From assembly GCA_009767595.1 (NCBI GenBank), contig VSDK01001190.1, positions 581,854 to 645,853 on the forward strand: a DNA stretch of 64,000 nt. The letters run 5' to 3'. Each line of letters starts with the position of its first letter. Position 1 is the first letter of the stretch. Position numbers and translations under genes: made by a program. Source of the DNA: Symbiodinium kawagutii. Lineage: Eukaryota > Sar > Dinophyceae > Suessiales > Symbiodiniaceae. Positions 47,440 through 56,550 of this stretch are shown piece after piece. The notes beneath the pieces are model-generated. The model ran no database searches, was not told where the DNA came from, and saw only the letters and a program-made list of their open reading frames with translations.

Positions 47440-47814
47440 TTGGCAAATCACAAAGGCCTAGCTAAACTGGGCCGTTATGAATCGGTGAGTTTTTCAGGTG
47501 CGTTGAAGTTCTGGGAAAAACGAAAATCCAAAAAACATGACGAATCAAGCATGCACGCATCTCAGCATAAGCCTATGACGATGATGACCGCGGAACTCAT
47601 TGAGCTTCCAACTGTAAAGGAAAATCCGGGCCTGCTCCGCGACAACTTCCCTTATCTTCTGGTCGTGCTCGCGGATCTCTCCGACGATCAAACCGATGGA
47701 AATTCGCGAGGGCAAACTTTAGCAACTGATGCCAGGTTTATTGTTTGGCCGCTTTGGTTGAACGCGGGTGTTGCCAAGCCGAATGTTTTTGAGCACCCAA
47801 GCACGCCCTTGTAA
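47440..47814 (+). CDS. Candidate exon, about 124 codons, unknown protein
   Basis: Open for 124 codons from a TTG; the first in-frame ATGs fall about 28 codons in. The downstream half is protein-like (ELIELPTVKENPGLLRDNFP, then LLVVLADLSDDQTDGNSRG). It stops at TAA at 47812-47814. GC content is higher than in the flanks and background repeat words are absent from the second half. Further open frames on both strands at 47.88-48.12 kb may belong to the same island. No family recognised. Confidence 0.3.
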   Translation: MANHKGLAKLGRYESVSFSGALKFWEKRKSKKHDESSMHASQHKPMTMMTAELIELPTVKENPGLLRDNFPYLLVVLADLSDDQTDGNSRGQTLATDARFIVWPLWLNAGVAKPNVFEHPSTPL

Positions 47815-48513
47815 AATGCTTCATGCGGAACCACTCCTAAGTTTCGAACGGCCGGGCCACGATCTCACCAACCAAGGCCCAAAGGCTTGGCTAGTTCCAC
47901 TGTTGAATGCTTCGCAGAGATGGCCGCAACCCGATGCATTTCCCGGGCTTCCTCAGCCACTGGCATGGCGATGTTGGTGTTGTCGACATGGGTGTCCGAA
48001 AAGAGGGACATGATGTGTTTGCAATTTGTAGGACTGCAAAGTTCACTTTTTGTATACTGTATATGTGCCCTTTGTGCACAGGACAGGATAGCTTTGATTT
48101 TGAGTTCCTGTGAAAATGCCTAACTTAATCTATACATTTGGATACAGAATCAACCAGACATTCTATAAACAAATGGAAGCAACCACCCAACAATCAGGAG
48201 TGCCACGGCGCGACTCTATTGCAGCGCTGCTCCTAGAAAGCAAACACATGAATTGCAGCCCAATGTTCAGCAAGGCCTCTAGCGAAATGAAATGTCCCTT
48301 CCTTCTTCAACACTGTTTGAATCTGAAACGTAACTTTAGAAGCTGGGGGGAATGTGTTGATATGTTCGAGCCATGAAAATAGCCTTATCTTGACCTGGCA
48401 CGGTGGTTAGTAGCGACTCCCGTATGGTCGTCTGATCAACTCTACGCTAAACTGATGCACTGCCACCACTCAAACATGGGTTCCCTCAAGAACGATTGTC
48501 ATCTTCAAATTCC

Positions 48514-48804
48514 TTATGGGATAGCCCCACATGTGGCCCACCATAAATAACGGCGAAGAATCGCATCTCCAAAATCTCCTCGCTTCTCCTCTTCCCCTCC
48601 AAGACTGGCGGCTTGTTCGACTTTTAAAGACTTTTGCAAAGAAAAAGACTTCGCCAAACTTCCAATGCTCAGTGAGCGCTTATCAGCTGCAACTAAGAAT
48701 GCCTGCATGATAAATGCCATTCTCGCAATTGAAGGATTCACCATTTGTACATTGTGTACTCGCAGAAGAAGGCAATCATCCACCACAAGGCTCCTGGGGA
48801 CCAT
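48514..48804 (-). CDS. Small ORF, 96 aa, unknown protein
   Basis: ATG at 48802-48804, stop near 48514. There is a hydrophobic-to-helical centre (ARMAFIMQAFLVAADKRSL) and a charged segment (LGGEEEKRGDFGDAILRRY). The plus strand is also open (48665-48946), so strand choice is uncertain. No repeats within. No family recognised. Confidence 0.24.
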   Translation of the reverse strand: MVPRSLVVDDCLLLRVHNVQMVNPSIARMAFIMQAFLVAADKRSLSIGSLAKSFSLQKSLKVEQAASLGGEEEKRGDFGDAILRRYLWWATCGAIP

Positions 48805-49674
48805 TGTGAATAAGAACGAAACTTTTGCAAGTAAGGCTTATCAAGAAGATCTTCCTTGGGGGCTCTATATGGAAGTGGCCCCTACTTTTAACAGTCAAAT
48901 GTTCCGCTTTGCCACTTACTTCTCGGCAGTGCGTGGAAGGAATTGACAACGACACCCACCAACAGTCAAAATAAGATTATAGAAGTTTTTTTTGACTCTT
49001 TCTCGGTGGAGCAATCAGCCAAGTTGTCCAAGGGTGATTGAACCTCAAGAGGCCTGGATATTTTGCCATAGTAACAGCCAATCAACCAGCTGTAAAACAT
49101 TGAATGTGATACCCCACAGTTGCAAGTGGTCATCTACAGTCTACAGTCAGCAGCAGTTGCCCTCTTTACAAGCCAAGGTAACTAACTGCGGTGCATCATT
49201 GTGTACAATCATGCTTGAGCACCATTGATGTGCACATCTGAAGCCTCCCAATCCGGTAAAGACTTATCAAGGCGCCTGGGGTGGGTCAGCCGGCGGGGCC
49301 AAGAGTGAGCGTGTGGGCCTCTTCAATGATGATGAAAACACATAGTTAATCATCATTGAGAAACATCATTCATCCGTACTTGACCAAAAAATAATTTAAA
49401 CATATCCATATCAACCGTGAAGTGTCCATGATTCACAATCTGTTTTGTTTGCTACATATTTGCTGGATACTCAACAACTAATTCACAATTAATCAACCAC
49501 GCTAGACATTAAACAACTAGGTACTATGCATACTATGCATTCTAACTACCCAGCATGAATCATTTAGAGTCGCAATCAAGCATTACTGTAACTGACACAC
49601 CTGAATTTGTTCTTTGCTGATAGCCATAATTCTAACTAGCGATAATCATTGAGCGTGCAATCATGGGACCATAT

Positions 49675-49776
49675 TGGTGTTTCTCAAAATAGGGGTACCC
49701 CCAAAATAATCCCATGTTCACCATTTATAGTACCAAATCAACCATTTTTGGGGTTCTCTATTTTGAGAAACCATCA
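49675..49776. mobile_element. Family A MITE-like element
   Basis: Inverted ends TGGTGTTTCTCAAAATAGGG / TCTATTTTGAGAAACCATCA, with ACCAAATCAACCATT inside. The flanks are near-matching (ATAT versus ATAC). Confidence 0.75.
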
Positions 49777-50259
49777 TACTCATGATTGTTGTTTATAACT
49801 CAAGAACTATCCACAGCAATCATTGACCATTCTTGCTGCTGCATAAGTAACCATAGTTGAAAAAACGTTGCTAACCATGAGCAACTAAACTTAATCATTG
49901 AGTGACCAAACACTAGTATTGAGTAATTAAGCAGAATTGATCCTGGAGCAACAGTGAATCCCCATTAAGGAACAAAAACTGGTCAACCTTAAGAATTGTG
50001 AAGCCATACCAACATCCTTGTACCTTGACAGCTTTTGTCGCCAAACAAGTTCGAGTTTGCGCCAAGTGGCATTCTGGGAGCCGCTTGGATCCTGGGATGC
50101 TCTGGTGAGATGGGTTGATTGGTCGTGCTGTAGTAGTTCTGCTAGTGGTAGTTATCCTGGCGGGGGTGATGGTGGTAGCAATAGAAGTAGTCGCAGCCTG
50201 GATAGTCTGCAGTAGTGGTGTGTAGCATCCTAGTAGTGGTGGTAGTAGTCGTAGCAGCA

Positions 50260-50366
50260 GCAGCGAGAGCAAAAGCAGCAGGAGTAGGAGTGCAGGAGTA
50301 GGAGGAGTAGGAGTAGCAGGAGTAGGAGGAGTAAGTACGGGTAAGTAGAAGTAGAAGGAGTAGTAG

Positions 50367-50406
<40 letters not shown>

Positions 50407-50443
50407 TGTTGTTGTTGTTGTTGTTGTTGTTGTTGCTGTTGAT
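50260..50443 (+). repeat. Compound microsatellite: GTA/GGA-rich, then (GTA)n, then (GTT)n
   Basis: AGGAGTAGGAGTAGCAGG-type units grade into about 14 GTA units (about 50364-50405), and these switch abruptly into about 10 GTT units. Confidence 0.92.
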
Positions 50444-50977
50444 TGTGTCTGAGTCCCTACAACTTTAAGCTTTATTCAGTGCTGGTATTCCCGAGATTGT
50501 GTGATTTACAATCCACATCAAAGGGCTGCTGGCTGAAAGCTAGGATTGATTGCTGATGTGCGGTTTTTGACCGAACGCATCACTATCCATTTATAAACTA
50601 CCAATTGCCATCACACACTCGATAATTCATAATTACAAACAATCATCAATTGGCCATTATAAGTGAAACCTGATTTACCGCTACAAACCATCTTTGGCCA
50701 TCGCAAAGCATCATTCATCAGTCTTGTTGGCATTGATTCTGGAGCAGGATGTCCCTCTCCCTGTAGAAACTCCACCATCCCTTTCGCCCAAAGCTCCCAG
50801 TGCCCTCAGGATTCACAATGGTGAAAATGGGATCTCACGAGCTGGGTCAAGTCACTCACCAATGGCGATCACCGCTATGGTGAGCAGGTAAATGGTGATA
50901 AGCAATATGCCAACCAACATTTAAATAGGGGATATATATATATATATACCAACCATATGGTCATATGGTGGTGTCAC

Positions 50978-51040
50978 AGGTGGTTTCTCAAAATGGGGGA
51001 CCCCAAAAATGGCAGCTTTGTTACTATAAATGATGGTGGT
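50978..51040. mobile_element. Family A left-end fragment
   Basis: AGGTGGTTTCTCAAAATGGG then GGACCCCAAAAATGG and a TTACTATAAATGATGG interior. The right arm is absent. AT dinucleotide repeats precede it at about 50936-50948. Confidence 0.5.
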
Positions 51041-51182
51041 ATATACCAACCACATGGCAAGCTGGGTCAATGAACAAAGCCTGCAAAAGAGATCGGTAGC
51101 AGTTCGCATTCATGTGGGACTAGGAACTGGACATGGCAAGCTGGGCGTTAGTGTTGAATCCCTCATAGGCTGTAAAGCATCA

Positions 51183-51275
51183 CAGGTTGGTGGTTTTAAC
51201 CCCTATGAAAAATATGAGTAAACCAACTATTTCTTAATAATTACTAGGGAAAATAAAAAATGAACCACCAACCAG
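51183..51275. mobile_element. Family B MITE-like element (intact copy)
   Basis: 93 bp with ends CAGGTTGGTGGTTTTAACCC and ATGAACCACCAACCAG. ATCA is duplicated at 51179-51182 and 51276-51279. Confidence 0.82.
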
Positions 51276-51286
51276 ATCATCATTTC

Positions 51287-51395
51287 GGTGTTTATCAAAA
51301 TAAGGGGACCCCTAAGTCATCCCATCTATAAACATTTATAAACCGTTTACAGTAGCAAACACACCACTTTGGAGGTCCTTATTTTGAGAAACCCT
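51287..51395. mobile_element. Family A MITE-like element
   Basis: Ends GGTGTTTATCAAAATAAGGG / CCTTATTTTGAGAAACCC around a core with CCCATC and AACCG words. It begins only 11 bp after the family B copy 51183-51275. Confidence 0.7.
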
Positions 51396-51674
51396 GAAAC
51401 TTGATTCATCACAAACTGCCGGCTTCTTCGTCAAAGTGGCCTGAGAGATGTCTGTTTCCCTCAGAAGTTTTGGTTTTTAAGTTTAGTGTGTAATTTAGTC
51501 AGGGGATCTCTTTTAGCATGACATTTTCCTGGAAGGCATCCAAAAATGGGCGATCTCTGAACACGACACCGCCTGGCAATTGGCAAACCAGCTTGGGAAA
51601 GAAGCCATGATTTCAATGCCACCACATCTGGCAGCGTGCCAATCAACCACTAGCAATTTGGTTAGGCTTATCCT

Positions 51675-51800
51675 TGCAGTTCCTTCGGTCCCCCTTTAAA
51701 GAGATCTAGGGATACCCCTGACGAAGCTCATCGCTCCCTCACCAAACTATCAACTGCTAAGCACACGCCGCCAAGTAACGATGGCGAGCGGTGCTCTCAA
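51675..51800. repeat. Dispersed repeat G, copy 2
   Basis: GTCCCCCTTTAAAGAG, AGGGATACCCCTGACGAAG, CTCATCGCTCCCTCAC and GCACACGCCGCCAAG align in order with copy 1 at 41120-41290. The boundaries are unknown. Confidence 0.5.
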
Positions 51801-52589
51801 TGTGATCTCCCCCGTCTTTGATACCTGCGACCCGTGGAAGAACTTGCGCTGTCATCTGGGCCCTGGACACCAAACTCTTCAGCTAAGCCACTGGGTGATT
51901 TCTACCCGTTCTAGTTGATGACCCAAGCCAGCGACAACACCGTTGGAGGGTGGCCTGATGTCTCTGTCGCTTGTTGGTGAGAAAAAATACGGAAACCGCC
52001 ATGGTTCTCCTGAGAACCTGCCAGGGCTATAACCCCTATAGCTCCTACAGCTTAGTTAACTTTGGTCACTTCATTAGATACTACATGGCATACCTACACA
52101 ATAGCCGGGTCTTGATGGGTAAATTATCCATACCCTTTGGTTACACCGCTCCTGGTAGCTCCAGTCTGGCGACGATCCTCGGGGTGAGACTGGGCACCTA
52201 TTCGATGCCAAATCCCATCCCGCTCCTCCTTTCAACGGCTATGTGGATACTCCTGGGTCCAGCCGCAGCTCCCTCCAACCAACAGGCAGTACATGAAGTG
52301 TCTGGGATAGGGTGCCAGTTATGGTAGGTACAGCCTGGCCAGGATCAGTTCCCTCGCATTATGATCCCTTCAGGAACAGCCTGGGAACTGGAATGCGAAA
52401 AACCCAGGCATGGTTGGTGGGAAAATCGGCCTGGAAAATACATGTCTAGGAAAATCACAAGTCTCAATAGGAAACCGGCTAAATGATGGTTTCTACAGGA
52501 AAATCGGCCTTGTAAACTGGTTCAAACAAAGTTTTCATGCAGGTTTTCCCATCAAGCAACCCAGTGAGATAAAGCCCATCCTCAATACT

Positions 52590-52997
52590 TCACAGCAAGC
52601 CATTGGCCGCAAGCCCCTCTAAGGACCTCTCATATCCCACCCAGCCATGTTGAGACACCCCCATGACCGAAGCCCTCAACTTGCTCAGCCGATGGCGTAC
52701 CAGCATCCAGGCGGACACCTGGTGCAGCAATACCACCTCTGTGCCGCGGCCACGCTGCAGGTGTGTCATGAGGTCGCCATGGTGGATGTTTCTTGGAGGA
52801 TGTGCCAGGTCCAGAGCTTGCAGCTGGGAAGCTGCGCAACCAGGGGTTGCTACCTGATGAGGTTTGCAACCATGGTTATCTCGCAGTTGGAAACCCAGCT
52901 GCACATCTAAGTGGTTAACAGCTGGGTGGTTCATAGGTGGTCCCTTGGTGTTTGTTTCGTGGGACATCCAGCTGCTGATAACTCCCAATTTTGCCAT
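52590..52997 (-). CDS. Candidate 135-aa ORF or exon, unknown protein
   Basis: ATG at 52995-52997, stop at 52590-52592. The second half is protein-like (VVLLHQVSAWMLVRHRLSKL). The same island is open on the plus strand in two frames (52647-52910 and 52663-52857), so this may be a GC-rich stretch with few stops by chance. No family recognised. Confidence 0.24.
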   Translation of the reverse strand: MAKLGVISSWMSHETNTKGPPMNHPAVNHLDVQLGFQLRDNHGCKPHQVATPGCAASQLQALDLAHPPRNIHHGDLMTHLQRGRGTEVVLLHQVSAWMLVRHRLSKLRASVMGVSQHGWVGYERSLEGLAANGLL

Positions 52998-53084
52998 GAC
53001 TGGGGTGTGATCTACCTATTGATATGGATCTCCAATGACTTTAATCTTTGTTGGGTTGCTTGTGAACCAGCAGGAAAGATCTAG

Positions 53085-53171
53085 TATAGTGAAATAAATG
53101 TTTTGTTGAGTTCCTATGTAGATATAACTTATATCTACATAGGAACTCAACAAAACATTTATTTCACTATA
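53085..53171. repeat. Perfect 87-bp palindrome (two 43-bp arms, 1-bp centre)
   Basis: The left arm 53085-53127 and the right arm 53129-53171 are exact reverse complements around a single C at 53128. Each arm contains TGAAATAAATGTTTTGTTG. There is no mismatch in 43 positions. Confidence 0.95.
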
Positions 53172-53549
53172 AGTCTAATTGCATCAATGGCTTGTTGTGG
53201 TTTGTTTCACACCTATTGATTGACCCCTGTTTAAACCCGTATGTAAATAATCTTGTCTAACCAAATTGCTAAACATCTCAACCAACAAATCAAATAAATT
53301 GTACACCATCATGTAAGTTGTGTTGCTGCAACTCATTTCTGTTATGCCTGTGGCTTGTTTAAGCTAGTGCAAATATTACATGTTAAACAATACCATGTAA
53401 TAAACAACTATACTACAACAGGATAAATTCCAATGGCTTGTTCAAACTCAATACCTGTTGTAGTGAAAAGCTGTAATAGCTGTCGTAGCATACTTGCCAG
53501 TGGATAAGAAGCTATACTACAATTAATACCTGCCAAATATCATTGACAT

Positions 53550-53618
53550 TTTTTTCCCTAGAGCTTTGTTGCCTACTATCCCCCATGATCGGTTGGTGAA
53601 TATTGACCAATAGCCAAA
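53550..53618. mobile_element. Family C end fragment
   Basis: TTGTTGCCTACTATCCCCC, then GGTGAATATTGACCAATAGCC, is one end of family C. The other end is missing. Confidence 0.4.
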
Positions 53619-53755
53619 CGGCTTGTTCAATATTAGCAACAGGTAATGACCAGTCTTAGCCATTATAATCAGCATGTGAACCATTATTAGCCGCTACTAA
53701 CCACTATTTAGCACTGTTAACCACTGATCAATGGCCACTGATAAAAAAAATGACA

Positions 53756-54170
53756 TTAAGTCATCATTAAGTTACTTCTTTTGGGAGCACCAGTTCGTCG
53801 TTTCCTTTGACGCTTGGCAACGGGAGCTTGTGAACCAGCATCAATCCCTTCCTCCTGAACCTGCACATGAAAGGCTGAGATCAACTCGTCGAACTTCTGC
53901 ACCCAAGCTTTGCCTTGCTGCAGCCTCTGGATTCTCATGTGACAAAGCTTCATCATCATGCGCACCTGCTGCAAGCAGGGTCATGTGAACCCACCGAGTC
54001 GACGTCAAGGGCTGAATTTGGCTGCCTTTGATGTTCTGCCGCACCGCATTCTGAATCAAGCCACTATCATCTTTGCCTACCTCATACAAGGTGGGGATGA
54101 ACAAGGACTTGAGGAGAGACAGAGCTCCAGCATTCAAGCCAATGATCTTCATGTGAGTTCTGAGCAACAC
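53756..54170 (-). pseudogene. Two overlapping minus frames: frame-broken or spliced coding remnant
   Basis: An upstream frame (54170 down to about 53975) reads as protein (SLLKSLFIPTLYEVGKDDSG). A second frame, shifted in phase, takes over near 53974 and runs to a stop at 53756-53758 with a helical stretch (RIQRLQQGKAWVQKFDELIS) and a basic, nuclear-signal-like cluster (AKRQRKRRTG). The switch coincides with a CCCTGCTTGCAG string on the minus strand, which looks like a 3' splice acceptor; a frameshift is the other explanation. The upstream frame has no ATG at its start. No family recognised. Confidence 0.32.
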
Positions 54171-54863
54171 CCACCTGAATTGACATTCTCAACTGACAAA
54201 AGAAATGGCTTGCTCAGTGGTTAATACTCCTAGATCACCCTGTTTCACCATTATGGTTCATACTGCCACTGATTATGGCCACTAACAATAATAGTCAGTG
54301 ATTATGAAAAACTGGCTAAGCAATACTGACTATGGCATCATTAAGAATACCATATTAACATTAAGAATTAATAACATCTTAATATCATTAAGAATCACTA
54401 ATACCTGTTTCACCATTCTTTTCACTGGCAACTCGCTCACCTTCTCGCTGGCAACCCTGGCGCTCCGTCACCGCTGTGGGGCGCGGGTGGCATCACGGAC
54501 CAAGCCGCGAGTCATGGTGAAACATGGCCAGGAATCACTACTGATAGGTAAAGACCGCGGTTTGCTCAAGTCTAGCAATAAAGCAAGCTGATCAAAAACA
54601 GAAGCTACAGGATAAATCCGTTTCAACAAAATATAAATCAGTATGAAATCAATAACAGAGTCTCTAATCATGTAGCAATCGAGTTCATGATTTTAAAGCT
54701 AAGGTCATAAAACCATATTGAACTCGGTACAAGCAAAGCAGCTGGCTCAACTGGGTGCCACGGCCAGCTCCCAGCCATGTCGGCCACCCAATAACCGCCT
54801 CGGCGCCACCGTTCCCGGTGGTCAGCCCATAGATGCCATTTACCAGGGTCATTTTGATTTTTT

Positions 54864-54978
54864 CAATGTGGGCCCCCAACCGCTTATAAATCTTATAAGT
54901 TGGTTTAGGACTTGCCTAACTATGGTTAACTACCAGTGGGTTAAAACCCAACTTATGACTTCCGGGGCCCACCTTGTA
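54864..54978. mobile_element. Family E MITE-like element
   Basis: Ends CAATGTGGGCCCCCAACC and CCGGGGCCCACCTTGTA, with CTTATAAGTTGGTTTAGG inside. Confidence 0.65.
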
Positions 54979-55145
54979 GTGGACATCTATGTACTTAGGG
55001 GTCCGGGACCCCAGAGGGCTGTGACGCCATGAGCAAAGTAGTCCTACCCACGAGTCTCTTGTTGACGAAAAAAACAACCATTCGGAATGGGCCACGGGGT
55101 ATCAACTGCAAAGGGGATGGTTTCTGATGTTTCATGCTACTTCAT

Positions 55146-55240
55146 CTGGTTGGTGGTTTCAACCCCTTTGAAAAATGATAGCCAAACGATCATTCGGTGA
55201 TAGTGACCAGGGAAAATAAATATGTCAATCCACCAGCCAG
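55146..55240. mobile_element. Family B MITE-like element (intact copy)
   Basis: 95 bp with ends CTGGTTGGTGGTTTCAACCC and GTCAATCCACCAGCCAG. TCAT is duplicated at 55142-55145 and 55241-55244. Confidence 0.8.
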
Positions 55241-55914
55241 TCATGGTTAGGAACGCAGCATTCTAATGGGGTACTGAACAGAATAGTTTATATACTGGAT
55301 CATTGCAAGCAATTGCAAGCAGTGGCATCACCTTAACGACCCCGATCCCTTACGCACGGTAGGCAATCAAGTACAAGGAGCAGCATCTGTTGGAACGGAT
55401 TTGCGACAAAGTGATGCCCCCTAGTTACAACTTTGTAGAAAAAACCCAATGAACAAGCTGGCTATGTTGTACCACAAACTGGTCGGCACACTCGTGAACT
55501 CACCTGTATTAGTTCATTAACTAAGGACATCCATGTGTAGTTGCGGGTCACCCCTGGCAGCTTGGCCAAGCCCGACTCTTATCGTTGGAGGACTCCAACT
55601 ATAGCTGATATACGTCATTAATTCTCGTTGGTTATGATAATCCATTGTCAATGATCAACCATGATGAACCAAACCCAACTTGTCGGACAGTAGCACCCCA
55701 GCGGCGACAGCAGAACCATGATGAACCATTCATCATTAACCTGTGGTCATTAGGCATTAGTGATGGTATGATCCAGACTCCAATAAAAAACATGCTGACC
55801 TGTCGTGGTTCCTACCCAAAAAACATGCGCAAAGACGGAGAGTGCATTCACTGCGCCTAAATTTCAAGTGAATGAACAGCACCTCTCGAGTTGGATGTGG
55901 ACGAGGAACATGTT

Positions 55915-56090
55915 TACAAGGCGGGCGCCCTTAGTTCCAAGTGAGAATTTAAACCATGGATGTTACCTATGATTAATAGTGAAAATAAGTTAGTCAAGCA
56001 GCCACTTGTAACCTATAGCCATATCTACTTGAACTCACAGTTACACAGGCTATCAACCCTTCTAGCTATCTTGGGGGCCCCGCCTCGTAG
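55915..56090. mobile_element. Family E MITE-like element (diverged, long)
   Basis: Left end TACAAGGCGGGCGCCC, right end GGGGGCCCCGCCTCGTAG, 176 bp apart. Confidence 0.5.
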
Positions 56091-56550
56091 TTGGATTTTA
56101 ATGACTTTGGTTGGATGTTCATAAACTTGCTTGGATGTTTATTTCCAACATGTTCGTCAGTTGAATGTTGACAAAATCATGCGGGTGCAATCAGTTTTGG
56201 GCATAATCAACTAAGCTGGCTAGCTAGAGAATCCACCAATTATAGTGATTTACCTGTTTTAGAAAAAGGTTCTTGATGTTGTTTGGGCTGTTCCAACTTT
56301 GAGACATGCACCTGAGCAGCTTATTGGACAATATGGTGCTTCATCCCACTGAAGTTGGTCGTTACATGTCGTAACCCCGTTCCCAGTTACCACTCACCAA
56401 TTGGGATGGATAACTGATACCTCGATTCCAACTCTGCTATCATCCCTCCACCACCGCAGCACTGGTAGGCAGGCTGGACTGCCAACACTTGTTTTGACAA
56501 AATGTGGGCATTTGATCGATCCTTTGTCGAAGTTGTTTCGTTTCACAAAG

